A stretch of DNA of 64,000 nt from Citricoccus zhacaiensis (GTDB taxonomy: Bacteria > Actinomycetota > Actinomycetes > Actinomycetales > Micrococcaceae), in assembly GCF_014645315.1 (NCBI RefSeq), contig NZ_BMLQ01000006.1, forward strand, positions 124,001 to 188,000. The letters run 5' to 3'. Shown in pieces: positions 1-11,433 of this stretch; position 1 is the first letter of the stretch, and the number at the start of each line of letters is the position of its first letter. The translations under genes and the position numbers were made by a program. The notes below the pieces were generated by a model, which was given only the letters and a program-made list of their open reading frames with translations, was not told the DNA's origin and made no database searches.

Positions 1-919
1 CATGGAACTGGTCGTCCTGGTGGGCCACCGCCGGGGCATAGCCGTGCCCCTTCTCGGTCATGGCGTGGACGATGACCGGGCCGGCGTAGTTCTTGGCGTC
101 CGCCAGGGCCTCTTCGAGTTCTGCCTGGTCGTGTCCGTTGATGGGACCGATGTACTTCATCCCCAGGTCCTCGAACAGGCCCTGGGGGGCCCACCAGTCC
201 TTGATGCCCTTCTTCGTGGCATGCAGTGACTTGTACACGAACCGCCCGGCCGTCCCAGAGGTCTGCAGCCGGGACTTCCAGAAGTCGAGGGTGTCCTCGT
301 AGCTGCGGTGCGTGCGGAGCTTGTCCAGGAAGGCCCGGCGCAGCCCCGAGAGCTGGTTGGCGAGTCCGCCGACAGTGGGCGCGTAGGAGCGTCCGTTGTC
401 ATTGACCACGATCACCACGCGCCGGTCACGATCCGCGGCGATGTTGTTGATGGCCTCCCAGGCCATGCCGCCCGTCAGCGCGCCATCGCCGATCACGGCC
501 ACCACGGAGCGGTCCCCGTCCCCGCGCAGTGCCCAGGCGCGGGAGATCCCGTCCGCCCAGGACAGGGACGAGGAGGCGTGGGAGGACTCCACCACGTCAT
601 GCACGGACTCGCCGCGGTCCCCATAGCCGGAGAGCCCGCCCTCCTGGCGCAGCGTGGAGAAGTCCTGGCGACCGGTGACGAGCTTGTGCACGTAGGACTG
701 GTGCCCGGTGTCGAAGATGACGGCGTCCCGGGGCGAGTCGAAGACCCTGTGGATCGCCAGGGTCAGCTCGACCACACCGAGGTTGGGGCCGAGGTGGCCA
801 CCGGTGCGGGAGACGTTGGCGATGAGGAAGCTGCGGATCTCCTCGGCCAACTGCCGCAACTGACCACCGGTGAGACGGGTGAGGTCCTGTGGGGTATGGA
901 TCGTTTCGAGAAGGCCCAC
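1..919 (-). CDS. dxs: 1-deoxy-D-xylulose-5-phosphate synthase, N-terminal part (cut by window edge)
   Basis: DXS condenses pyruvate and glyceraldehyde 3-phosphate with thiamine diphosphate, the first step of the MEP isoprenoid pathway, in the cytosol. The reverse strand encodes about 306 residues from a GTG start ([13 protein letters not shown]) to the window edge. Visible DXS hallmarks are [28 protein letters not shown], the thiamine-diphosphate GDG motif in [15 protein letters not shown], and [12 protein letters not shown]. The C-terminal half lies outside the window. An AAAGGA element lies upstream of the GTG. The aconitase gene ends about 165 bp upstream on the same strand behind a strong terminator, so dxs probably has its own promoter. 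Confidence 0.95.
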   Translation of the reverse strand, partial: MGLLETIHTPQDLTRLTGGQLRQLAEEIRSFLIANVSRTGGHLGPNLGVVELTLAIHRVFDSPRDAVIFDTGHQSYVHKLVTGRQDFSTLRQEGGLSGYGDRGESVHDVVESSHASSSLSWADGISRAWALRGDGDRSVVAVIGDGALTGGMAWEAINNIAADRDRRVVIVVNDNGRSYAPTVGGLANQLSGLRRAFLDKLRTHRSYEDTLDFWKSRLQTSGTAGRFVYKSLHATKKGIKDWWAPQGLFEDLGMKYIGPINGHDQAELEEALADAKNYAGPVIVHAMTEKGHGYAPAVAHQDDQFH

Positions 920-1000
920 GGGCAAGCGGTCCTTTCGTCCGGGGAGGGAATATCACAACAGCTCCCACCAGAATACCGCGCTGCGGGGACCACCAGAGGA

Positions 1001-1038
1001 CGAAGGGCCGGACCCCCGTGTGGGGGTCCGGCCCTTCG
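1001..1038 (-). terminator. Intrinsic terminator after acnA
   Basis: A perfect 17-bp GC-rich inverted repeat (1001-1017 with 1022-1038) encloses a 4-nt loop. It begins 46 bp past the acnA stop codon and separates acnA from dxs. There is no long T tract, as is usual for actinobacterial terminators. Confidence 0.85.
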
Positions 1039-1083
1039 GTCCGCTTTACCGCCGGCTCCCCGGTGCGGGGAGTCGGCTGGGGA

Positions 1084-3783
<2,700 letters not shown>

Positions 3784-4071
3784 GGAGGACTCCTCTTCCC
3801 GCCCTGGGTCAGGGCGATTGGCCGGTCTTGAGTGCCATTGCCGTTCCACCGGGCCTCCCGGCACCGCGTGCGGGCGGTCCCGGACCGATGGTGGCGGCCA
3901 CATGCCGATCCTGGGCCGGAGTCTGACGACTCCGTCACAGGGGGCTCGGTCACCATCCTATCCCGAGGGATGGCCGGATCCCGCGCTTCACCCGCGCAGA
4001 TGTCATGCGTGACGGGGAGATTTAGGACGTTCTTGACGGAGCAGCATGTTTTCTTGACTCCGGGACCACGG
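3784..4071 (-). promoter_or_regulatory. acnA upstream region with candidate -10 box
   Basis: This 288-bp gap has no convincing gene. On the reverse strand a TAGGAT hexamer at 3955-3960 resembles an actinobacterial -10 box and would give a leader of about 165 nt. A small stem (GGAGTC-TGAC-GACTCC, 3918-3933) lies in that leader. No clear -35 box is seen, so the assignment is tentative. Confidence 0.3.
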
Positions 4072-5538
4072 TCAGGACTTCGTGAGGAGGGCCACTGATT
4101 CCATGTGGTGGGTGTCCGGGTAGAGGTCGTAGACATCGACCTTCTCCGCGGTCCAGCCGGCTTGGGACAACAGCCCCAGGTCCCGGGCGAAGGACGCGGG
4201 ATCGCAGGAGACGTAGACGATCCTCTCCGGGTCCAGTCGGTGCATCCGCTCCACCGCCGTCTTGCCGGCGCCCGCCCGTGGCGGATCGAGCACCACCGTG
4301 TCGACCGAGCGCCCGCCCAGTCCGCAGTCGGCGACCGGCTGGTCCGGCTTGGACAGCCAGCCTCCCAGCACCCGGTCCGTCATGCCGTTGAGCACGGCCG
4401 CCTGGGTGACCCCGTGCAGGTTGCGCCGGGCGTCCCGGCTGGCTCCCGGTGCGGCCTCCACGGACAGCACCAGCCCCTCGGCCCCGACCCGGTCCGCCAG
4501 GAACGCGGAGAACAGTCCGGCACCGGCGTACAGGTCGGCGATGACCTGCCCGGGCTGCGGGTCTGCCGCCTCGAGCACGGCGTCGACCAGCATGGAGGGA
4601 GCCGAACGGTGGACCTGCCAGAAGCCGTCCCCGGTGATCCGGAAGGCGTGTTCGGCCCCTCGGGCACCGGCCACGGTCTCCTGGGTCCAGGTCCGGCCGC
4701 GCAGGCGGTGTATCTCTGGCCGGTCGTTCGGGTTCTCACCCGGCACGATCAGTGCCACGGACGTGCCCTCCGGCAGCCGGCTGGTCTGCCGGTGCATCCG
4801 ACCACCCAGCTGGGACAGGTCGGCACCGTCAGCGGGGGTGAGCAGCACCAGGGCGGGCTCGCCGGAGGCGGGCGTGGCCACGTCCACCCGGGAGAGGCCG
4901 GTGAAGTCCAGTTCCCAGAGCTTGAGGGCGTCCAGGCCCGGCACGCCGAGGGGCATGTTCCGGACCGGCACCAGCACGGTGGAGCGGTGCGCGTGCATGG
5001 CCAGCCGGCCGGTGGGTGTCACGGCGAAGGCGTTGCGGGTGCGCCAGTGCAGCCCGGAGGGATCGTCCCCTGGCGCCCCGGTGACGTGCACCTCGAGCTG
5101 CAGCCCGGCGATCCGGGCCACGGTGTCCCGGAACACTTGGGCCTTGAGGCGCCGCTGGTGCGGCAGCACGATGTGCCCGTACTCAGCACCGCCCACGGGC
5201 AGCCGGCCGGCCGCATGCGCGCGCAGGGAGTCGGCCAGCTTCCACTGGTGGGTCCGGCGGAACTCGGAGCCGTGGAGCACCTCGACGGCATCGGCACGCC
5301 AGAACCGGGCCCCCTCCCCCGCCTCGGTCACGACGGCGCGGACCACCTCGCCCGGGATGGCGTGGCGGACGAACACCACGCGCCCCTCGTGCCGGGCCAC
5401 GCAGTGACCTCCGTGGGCCATCGGCCCGGCCTCCAGTTCGAGGATCTGGGGCATTTCCGGCAACCCGGCCGCCCCGGATGCACCGTGCACCGGTTGGCGG
5501 GCTACGTCAACATTGCTGGTGTCGCGGATGGTGGTCAT
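4072..5538 (-). CDS. Class I SAM-dependent RNA uracil C5-methyltransferase, TrmA/RlmD-like
   Basis: Members of this family methylate C5 of uridine in tRNA or 23S rRNA using S-adenosylmethionine. The 488-residue protein has an N-terminal TRAM-like RNA-binding region (about 30-90), a SAM-binding motif DLYAGAGLFSAFLADR, the catalytic-loop motif VVLDPPRAGAGK, and the nucleophilic cysteine Cys445 in IVYVSCDPASFARD. The four cysteines that hold the Fe-S cluster in RlmD are absent from the segment after the TRAM domain, so the exact target cannot be assigned. The ATG start has AGGAGG upstream. It follows the KimA-like permease gene by 21 bp on the same strand, as in the M. tuberculosis Rv2690c-Rv2689c pair. 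Confidence 0.85.
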   Translation of the reverse strand: MTTIRDTSNVDVARQPVHGASGAAGLPEMPQILELEAGPMAHGGHCVARHEGRVVFVRHAIPGEVVRAVVTEAGEGARFWRADAVEVLHGSEFRRTHQWKLADSLRAHAAGRLPVGGAEYGHIVLPHQRRLKAQVFRDTVARIAGLQLEVHVTGAPGDDPSGLHWRTRNAFAVTPTGRLAMHAHRSTVLVPVRNMPLGVPGLDALKLWELDFTGLSRVDVATPASGEPALVLLTPADGADLSQLGGRMHRQTSRLPEGTSVALIVPGENPNDRPEIHRLRGRTWTQETVAGARGAEHAFRITGDGFWQVHRSAPSMLVDAVLEAADPQPGQVIADLYAGAGLFSAFLADRVGAEGLVLSVEAAPGASRDARRNLHGVTQAAVLNGMTDRVLGGWLSKPDQPVADCGLGGRSVDTVVLDPPRAGAGKTAVERMHRLDPERIVYVSCDPASFARDLGLLSQAGWTAEKVDVYDLYPDTHHMESVALLTKS

Positions 5539-5559
5539 CCTCGCCGTCCTCCTGAGCAG

Positions 5560-7626
5560 TCATGGGCGGTCGGCCTGATCGGCCGGGGATCCGTTGCCCT
5601 GTACCCCAGACTCTACTGGGCCGGTCCAGGGTCCGGTCGGCGGGGCGGGTGTGCCGGTCCGGGGCGACGTGCCCGCCCCACGCCGCGTCGTCGCCAACTG
5701 CCACGGGACCGAGGCGACCATGACGCCCGGCTCGTGGTGCAGGCGCGCCTTGATGCGTTTGGTGGTCCGATTGTGCAAGAGGGCCTGCCAGCCACCACCG
5801 ACCACGTATTCGGGGATGTAGACGACCATCAGGTCCCGTGGTGAGGTGCGCCGCATGGCCCGCAGGTGGCGGATCAGGGGCTCGGACATCTCCCGGTAGG
5901 GCGAGGCCAGCACCGTGATCGGCACCGGGAGGCCGAGCCTGTCCCAGGCCGCCACCAGCTTGCCGGTGGACTGCTTGTCCAGATCCACCACGACGGCCTC
6001 CAGGCTGGAGGGCCGTGAGGCTCGGGCATAGGCCAGGGCCCGCAGTGTGGGCCGCTGGACGGACATCACCAGGATCACGGCATGGACGCGGGAGGGCAGC
6101 GCCCGGGCATCCTCGGTCGAGGTCAGGTCTAGCTCGGAGGCCACCGCCTCATAGTGCCCCCGGATCCGGGACATCACGAACACCATGGCGGCGATCGCCA
6201 GCAGGGCCACCCATGCCCCCTGGCCGAACCGCGTCACGAGGACCACCAGTGCCACCAGGGCGGTGACCACGAGCCCCACCAGGTTCACCAACCGCCGGGT
6301 CCGGACGGCCTGGCGGGCCCGGACTCCGGGCGTGTGCGCGAGGTGACGGCTCCAGTGCCGCACCATGCCCAGTTGACTGATGGTGAAGGACAGGAAGACG
6401 CCGATGACGTAGAGCTGGACGAGCAGTGCGGTCTGGGCCTGGAAGACGACCACGAGTGCCAGTGCAGCCAGGGCCAGCAGCACGACGCCGTTGGTGTACC
6501 CCAGGCGGTCGCCACGGGTGAGCAGCTGCCGCGGCAGGTAGCCGTCCGCCGCCAGCCGTGAGGCCAGCTCCGGGAAGGACTTGAACGCCGAGTGGCCGGC
6601 CAGCACCAACAGCACCGCGACCATCAGGATCAGGGCGCCGGCCAGGATCCCGCCGTGGCCCAGGATCGCGTTGGCCAGCTGGGCCAGCACGGGATTCTGC
6701 ACATAGTCCTCGGACACCGGGCCGCCGCCGACGGCCTGCAGTCCGGACGGGTCCAGGACGAACACCACCCCGGTGCGGTCCGCCAGGTACATCACCCCGA
6801 TCGTGGACGCGCCGGCCGTCAGGCCCATCGCCAGCATCACGGACCGGGCCAGGCGGACCCTCGGCTTGGCCATGGCGCCCACGTTCGAGGCCGGGACCTC
6901 CACGCCAGTGGCGAGCGCCGAGCCGGAGGAGAACGCCCGCAGCACCAGGACCGCCAGGGCCAGACCGCCCAGCCCCTCGGAGAAGGCGGGATCGGGCACG
7001 GGCTCGACCCCGGCCGACGTCGCCGGTCCGAGGGTTCCCGTCACGTCTTGGACGAGGCCGGCCACGATCATGCCGAACAGCAGGGCGAGGAAGACGTAGG
7101 CGAGCACGGCGGGGGTCACCCGTCCGCGTCCGGCACCGCGGATGCTCGCCATGGCCAGGAGCACGACGCCGGCCACGGCCACCGCCGTCTCCGCACCTCC
7201 CAGCGCGGGGACGGCCGCAACGAGGTAGTGCGCCATGGCAGCCATGGACACCGCCACCGTGAAGACGAAGTCGAGCATCATGGCGGCCCCCACCGTCAGG
7301 CCCGCCCACGGACCGAGGTTGGCCCGGGAGATCGCATAGTCCCCGCCCTCGGGGTAGGCCCGGATGGACACCCGGTAGGACACGACGATCAGCAGCATCA
7401 CCGCCACCACGGCCACGCCGATCTCGGGGCCCAGGGCCAGTGCGGCGGTGCCGCCGAGCGCCAGGGTCAGCAGGATCTCGTCCGGGGCGTAGGCGATGGA
7501 GGACCAGGCGTTCGCCGAGAACACGGGCAGGGCGGTGAACCGGCCCAGGGGCCGGCGGTTCAACCGCTCCGTGTCGTAGGGCCGGCCCACGAGGAGACGG
7601 CGCATGCTGTCCAGGACCCTTGCCAC
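5560..7626 (-). CDS. KimA-like APC-family potassium uptake permease
   Basis: The protein of about 688 residues opens with the motif RRLLVGRPYDTERL and then SSIAYAPDEILLTL, a signature shared with the APC-type potassium importer KimA and M. tuberculosis Rv2690c. About a dozen hydrophobic segments follow, ending in a cytoplasmic tail of roughly 200 residues (from about RIRGHYEAVASEL) that resembles a universal-stress-like regulatory domain. KimA tails bind cyclic di-AMP; that property here is inferred. The GTG start at 7626 is chosen because a TACCGT box lies 7 nt upstream (leaderless pattern); an ATG at 7605 (MRRLLVG) and a GTG at 7677 are alternatives. It is divergent from two trkA genes, which fits a potassium role. 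Confidence 0.8.
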   Translation of the reverse strand: MARVLDSMRRLLVGRPYDTERLNRRPLGRFTALPVFSANAWSSIAYAPDEILLTLALGGTAALALGPEIGVAVVAVMLLIVVSYRVSIRAYPEGGDYAISRANLGPWAGLTVGAAMMLDFVFTVAVSMAAMAHYLVAAVPALGGAETAVAVAGVVLLAMASIRGAGRGRVTPAVLAYVFLALLFGMIVAGLVQDVTGTLGPATSAGVEPVPDPAFSEGLGGLALAVLVLRAFSSGSALATGVEVPASNVGAMAKPRVRLARSVMLAMGLTAGASTIGVMYLADRTGVVFVLDPSGLQAVGGGPVSEDYVQNPVLAQLANAILGHGGILAGALILMVAVLLVLAGHSAFKSFPELASRLAADGYLPRQLLTRGDRLGYTNGVVLLALAALALVVVFQAQTALLVQLYVIGVFLSFTISQLGMVRHWSRHLAHTPGVRARQAVRTRRLVNLVGLVVTALVALVVLVTRFGQGAWVALLAIAAMVFVMSRIRGHYEAVASELDLTSTEDARALPSRVHAVILVMSVQRPTLRALAYARASRPSSLEAVVVDLDKQSTGKLVAAWDRLGLPVPITVLASPYREMSEPLIRHLRAMRRTSPRDLMVVYIPEYVVGGGWQALLHNRTTKRIKARLHHEPGVMVASVPWQLATTRRGAGTSPRTGTPAPPTGPWTGPVESGVQGNGSPADQADRP

Positions 7627-7633
7627 GCGCACT

Positions 7634-7639
7634 ACGGTA
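7634..7639 (-). promoter_or_regulatory. Leaderless -10 box of the KimA-like gene
   Basis: TACCGT on the reverse strand lies 7 nt before the GTG start, the spacing expected when transcription starts at or next to the start codon. Confidence 0.4.
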
Positions 7640-7659
7640 CCGCGCCCACCGATCCGCTC

Positions 7660-7692
7660 CGTCCACGCGCCGTCCACGCGCCGTCCACGCCA
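7660..7692. repeat. Three tandem copies of an 11-bp unit
   Basis: The unit CGTCCACGCGC occurs at 7660-7670 and 7671-7681, with a third copy diverged at its last base at 7682-7692. It lies just upstream of the KimA-like gene, in the 247-bp region shared with the divergent trkA promoter. No other feature is recognised in that region. Confidence 0.8.
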
Positions 7693-7873
7693 TCGTCACG
7701 GCCGAGGGGCGGGCCGGCACGGCATGCCGAGGTCCGGGGGTGGGCCGAGCGTGGCACACTGGACTCGCTGGCGGCGCCAGGCGTTCGGACGGCCGGACAG
7801 CCGAGTCCGTGCCGCTCTGTCCAGCCGCTCTATCAGGGCGAGAACTCAGGCCGGTGAAACAGGAGGGAATCCG

Positions 7874-8593
7874 ATGGCCCACTTCGTGATCATGGGGTGC
7901 GGCCGCGTCGGTTCCTCCCTGGCCCTCACGTTGGAGCGGGGCGGCCACACGGTCGCCGTGGTGGACCAGGATGAGCGGGCCTTCCGGCGTCTGGGACGGC
8001 ACTTCGGCGGACAGCGGGTCACCGGCGTCGGGTTCGACCGGGACGCCCTGACCAAGGCCCGGATCCACGATGCCTACGCCTTCGCCGCTGTCTCCTCGGG
8101 GGACAACTCGAATATCATCGCCGCCCGCGTGGCTCGCGAGACCTTCGGTGTGGAACACGTCGTCGCCCGGATCTACGACCCGGGCCGCGCAGAGGTCTAC
8201 CAGCGGCTCGGCATCCCCACGGTGGCTGCCGTGCGCTGGTCCACGGACCAGGTCCTGCGCCGGATCCTGCCGGACGCAGACCTGGCCGGAGACTTCCGGG
8301 ACGCCTCGGGGCGGATCATCATGACCGAGGTGCGGGTCTCCCCCGCCTGGATCGGACGCCCCCTGGCCGAGCTGGAGGCGGAGGCCGGCCTCCGAGTCGC
8401 CTTCGTCACGCGCATGGGCGAGGGCATCGTCCCCACCGGCGGCACCCTCTACCAACAGGGTGACATCGTGCACGCCGTGATGGCCGTGGCCGGTCAGTCC
8501 GAGGCCGAACGGGCGCTGGCGGCCGGGCCACAGACCGGTGCGGACCTGCTGGAGGACCGCCCGGAGGACAGCGGAAAGGTGGACCGAGCATGA
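7874..8593 (+). CDS. trkA: TrkA-family potassium uptake regulator (first of a pair)
   Basis: RCK proteins bind NAD(H) or nucleotides and gate potassium transporters at the inner face of the membrane. The 239-residue protein starts with the Rossmann motif FVIMGCGRVGSSLAL, carries the acidic strand end VAVVDQDERAF, and ends in a TrkA-C domain (MTEVRVSPAWIGRPLAEL). The ATG is preceded by AGGAGGG at 7861-7867. The stop overlaps the start of the second trkA gene (ATGA), so the two are translationally coupled, as in the M. tuberculosis ceoB-ceoC pair. No TrkH/KtrB pore gene is nearby; the divergent KimA-like permease is the plausible partner. Confidence 0.93.
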   Translation: MAHFVIMGCGRVGSSLALTLERGGHTVAVVDQDERAFRRLGRHFGGQRVTGVGFDRDALTKARIHDAYAFAAVSSGDNSNIIAARVARETFGVEHVVARIYDPGRAEVYQRLGIPTVAAVRWSTDQVLRRILPDADLAGDFRDASGRIIMTEVRVSPAWIGRPLAELEAEAGLRVAFVTRMGEGIVPTGGTLYQQGDIVHAVMAVAGQSEAERALAAGPQTGADLLEDRPEDSGKVDRA

Positions 8594-9306
8594 AGGTCGT
8601 CATCGCCGGAGCCGGCGCCGTCGGTTCATCGATCGCCCGTGAACTGCTGGCCAACGGCCATGAGGTCCTGCTGGTGGACACCAAGCCTGAGGTTGTCGCC
8701 CGCTCCGGGCTGCGAGGCGTCAAGTGGCTCATGGGCGACGCCTGCGAGCTCACGGTCCTGCAGGAGGCCCACCTGGAGACGGCCGAGGTCCTGGTGGCCG
8801 CCACAGGCGATGACAAGGCCAACCTCGTGGTCTCTCTGCTCGCCAAATCCGAGTTCGGCGTGGGCCGGACCGTGGCCCGCGTGAACAACCCGAAGAATGA
8901 CTGGCTCTTCGACGAGGCGTGGGGGGTGGACGTGGCCGTCTCCACGCCGCGCATCATGACCGCCTTGGTGGAGGAGGCCGTGGAGACCGGTGACCTCGTG
9001 CGGCTGCTGACGCTGAAGTCTGGACAGACCACTCTCGTGGAGTTCACGGTTCCCGCCGGACATTGGGCCGATGGTCGCCGGCTCGGCTCGGTGTCCTGGC
9101 CGGAGGACATCTCCGTGGTGTCCATCATCCGGGATACCCGGCCCATCACGCCCAGTGACGACGACGTCATGGAAGCAGGTGACGAACTGTTCTTCCTGGC
9201 CACCGAGGAGGCGGAGTCACGGTTGCGGGACGTCCTGGTGCCCGAGGACGAGCGGCAGGCCCGAGGTCAGCGCGAGTCGCTGTCCCAGCGCGAGACGCGC
9301 GGATAG
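8590..9306 (+). CDS. trkA: TrkA-family potassium uptake regulator (second of a pair)
   Basis: This 238-residue protein has the Rossmann motif VVIAGAGAVGSSIARELLAN, the ribose-binding acidic residue in VLLVDTKPEVV, and a TrkA-C domain (LVEFTVPAGHWADGRRL). It overlaps the upstream trkA by 4 bp, indicating co-translation and probably a heteromeric RCK ring. It converges on the DUF3159 gene with 33 bp between the stops; no strong terminator is visible there. Confidence 0.93.
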   Translation: MKVVIAGAGAVGSSIARELLANGHEVLLVDTKPEVVARSGLRGVKWLMGDACELTVLQEAHLETAEVLVAATGDDKANLVVSLLAKSEFGVGRTVARVNNPKNDWLFDEAWGVDVAVSTPRIMTALVEEAVETGDLVRLLTLKSGQTTLVEFTVPAGHWADGRRLGSVSWPEDISVVSIIRDTRPITPSDDDVMEAGDELFFLATEEAESRLRDVLVPEDERQARGQRESLSQRETRG

Positions 9307-9339
9307 AGGACAGAGAAGGGGCAGAGTGGGCAGAGAGGT

Positions 9340-10119
9340 TCAGGCGTCGGACTGGTCCGGACGGCCCTCGGACACCGATTCCGCGTCCTGGCGGGCGGAG
9401 ACCAGCCAGCCGAACCACAGGGCCAGCGCATAGAGCGGCAGTCCCATCACGAGCCGTGCGGTGCCCAGAGCGGTCAGCAGGTCGGCGAAGTAGAGGGGAA
9501 CCTGGACGGCCAGCCGCAGGGCGAGGGCGGCCACCAGGATCCAGGTGGCCAGGGCATAGCGCCGGCGCCGCTGCGGGTCCTGGCGCCAGGCGATCCCCTC
9601 GTTGCGGACCAGCCCGAAGACCAGCCCCAGCAATGGCCAACCCACGAGGACGGAGACGGCCATCGCGGCGATATAGGCCGCATTGGTGACGAATCCCCAG
9701 AGGTAGTAGTCCTTCGCCTCGCCCGTGTTCAGCGCCACCACCACACACAGCACGACGGCGGCCAGTCCCGCCAGGGCCTGGATCGGACTCTGACGCTGGA
9801 GGAGCCGGACCACGCTGAAGGCGGCGGCCACCACCACGGCGGCGATCCCAGCTCCCCACAGGTTTTGGGTGGTGATGAAGGCGACCAGGAAGACGGCGGA
9901 GGGCAGCACTGATTCCAGCAGGCCACGCCACCCGCCGACCGTCGCCAGGACATCGATCTCCCCGTTCTCTGTCACGGCGGTGCCGGACCCGACCTTGCGC
10001 AGGGCCGCGTCGAGCTGGCCGCGCGGATCGTCCCGCTCCGGCACGCCGTCGGCGGGGGGTGTGACGTTCGGAGAACCCTGCGGCGCGGGTGCGCCCGAGG
10101 TCTCAGGATCGTGGGTCAT
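9340..10119 (-). CDS. DUF3159 family membrane protein
   Basis: The 259-residue protein has a polar, proline-rich N-terminus of about 60 residues and then at least five to six hydrophobic segments (for example AVFLVAFITTQNLWGAGIAA and YALATWILVAALALRLAVQ). This matches DUF3159, the family of M. tuberculosis Rv2693c, whose function is unknown. The ATG (MTHDPETSG) is preceded by AGGAG. It overlaps the OB-fold gene by 17 bp and lies between the trkA pair and DUF3710/dut, as in mycobacteria. Confidence 0.85.
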   Translation of the reverse strand: MTHDPETSGAPAPQGSPNVTPPADGVPERDDPRGQLDAALRKVGSGTAVTENGEIDVLATVGGWRGLLESVLPSAVFLVAFITTQNLWGAGIAAVVVAAAFSVVRLLQRQSPIQALAGLAAVVLCVVVALNTGEAKDYYLWGFVTNAAYIAAMAVSVLVGWPLLGLVFGLVRNEGIAWRQDPQRRRRYALATWILVAALALRLAVQVPLYFADLLTALGTARLVMGLPLYALALWFGWLVSARQDAESVSEGRPDQSDA

Positions 10120-10471
10120 GCGGCGCTCCTGCCAGCAGTTCGTAACGGGGGTTGAAGACCGTCGGGAGATCATCGTGCTCCGAGAGGAATCCCTCGATCC
10201 GCAGCCAGCGCCCGGCCTCGATGCCCGGGATCCGGCGCTGCCCGATCCATACCAGCCGCAGCCGCTCGCCGCCGGTGGACACCCGGCCGGGACGGGGAGC
10301 CTCGGTCACCAGGTCCACGGCGAAACGCACCGGTCCGGCCGCCGCCGTCAACCGCACGGCTGCCACCAGGCCCACGCGCTGCACGAGAGCCCCATGGGCT
10401 CCTCGGCGTGCAGCACCCGCCGTCCCCGGCTGCGGGAGGGTCGGGGGTGCGGGCGCGGTGGCGGAGGACAT
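10103..10471 (-). CDS. OB-fold nucleic-acid-binding domain protein
   Basis: This 122-residue protein corresponds to M. tuberculosis Rv2694c by position and size. Its central part (VTEAPRPGRVSTGGERLRLVW, read with the RIPGIEAGRWLRIEGFLSE strand pair) has the alternating pattern of a small OB fold. No catalytic motif is visible. It sits 8 bp downstream of the DUF3710 gene and overlaps the DUF3159 gene, so the three are probably co-transcribed. Confidence 0.75.
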   Translation of the reverse strand: MSSATAPAPPTLPQPGTAGAARRGAHGALVQRVGLVAAVRLTAAAGPVRFAVDLVTEAPRPGRVSTGGERLRLVWIGQRRIPGIEAGRWLRIEGFLSEHDDLPTVFNPRYELLAGAPHDPRS

Positions 10472-10479
10472 GGACGGTG

Positions 10480-11283
10480 TCAGCGGACTTCCGTCACTTC
10501 CGGTCCGCGCTCCGGCGGCCGCTGGCGCGGGTCCACGATGGTCGGCGCCTCTGACCGGCCCGTCGGCTGCGGTGATCCCGCCGGTCCGGAAGACCCGGTC
10601 TCGGCCGACTCACCGGCCTGACCGGCCTGACCAGGCTGGCGCACCGGACGCATGTTCTCAGGTGGGGTGAGCGGCAACAGTTCCCGCGGCGGGTGGGGAT
10701 CATCCCCGCGCCGGACCACGATGCGGGAGAACAACTCGTTGACGGGCCCCACGGCTTCGGCTTTGAAGGCCGCCTCGCCGCCGATCACGCCGCGGAGGAA
10801 CCACCGGGGACCGTCCACGCCGACGAAGCGGGCCACCCGCCAGCCGGGCGATCCATCGGGCATCTTGGCGGGGATCCGAGCGACGACCTCGGTGCCGAAC
10901 TGCCCCTCCTGCTCCCCCACCTGGGCGCCTTCGGTGACGGTGACGGACTCGAGGATCTCGGCGCGGATCTCGTCCCAGATGCCACCCGCGCGCGGGGCGG
11001 CGAAGGCCTGCACCTGGAGGGAGGACTGGCCCAGTTGCAGGGTCACGCCGATCAGGCGCTTGGTGGTGTCCTCGAGGTCGAGGCGCACCTTCATGTCCTT
11101 CACCACCGGGATGCGCAGGGATCCCAGGTCGAGGTAGCCGTCCGCATCGGGGCGGTCGGCGATGTCGAAGGGGCCGCTGGCCTCGGCTTCGGGCTCGGTC
11201 GCCAGCTGGTCCCGGGGATCCTGGAGCTCCTCTGGAAGGACGACCGTCTCGGTCTTGACGTTCCGGTTACGGCCGAAGATCAT
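10480..11283 (-). CDS. DUF3710 family protein
   Basis: The 267-residue cytosolic protein begins MIFGRNRNVK and has the DUF3710 core with LRIPVVKDMKVRLDLE, LQVQAFAAPRAGGIWDEIR and DGPRWFLRGVIGG. Its function is unknown. The C-terminus is a low-complexity tail with tandem QAG repeats. The ATG at 11283 is preferred because family members start at MIFGR; a TTG five codons upstream is an alternative. The gene precedes the OB-fold gene, and dut lies 150 bp upstream on the same strand. Confidence 0.85.
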   Translation of the reverse strand: MIFGRNRNVKTETVVLPEELQDPRDQLATEPEAEASGPFDIADRPDADGYLDLGSLRIPVVKDMKVRLDLEDTTKRLIGVTLQLGQSSLQVQAFAAPRAGGIWDEIRAEILESVTVTEGAQVGEQEGQFGTEVVARIPAKMPDGSPGWRVARFVGVDGPRWFLRGVIGGEAAFKAEAVGPVNELFSRIVVRRGDDPHPPRELLPLTPPENMRPVRQPGQAGQAGESAETGSSGPAGSPQPTGRSEAPTIVDPRQRPPERGPEVTEVR

Positions 11284-11433
11284 CTGCCTGCCTGCCAATC
11301 CGTGTCACGTGTAGAAGATGCTGGTTCATGCCTGACCAGTGCCGCCGTCCGACCGACCGGGCTGGACCGGGCCGGCCATCCGTGCTGGCAAGGCCAGTCC
11401 AGCTTAGGTCAGTGCGGCGGTGCCGCAGAACTG

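Noticed and set aside
7741-7873. A cyclic di-AMP (ydaO) riboswitch before the trkA pair
   Set aside because: Such riboswitches are common before actinobacterial potassium genes, but I could not find the conserved core in this short leader, and the trkA gene has an ordinary AGGAGGG site.
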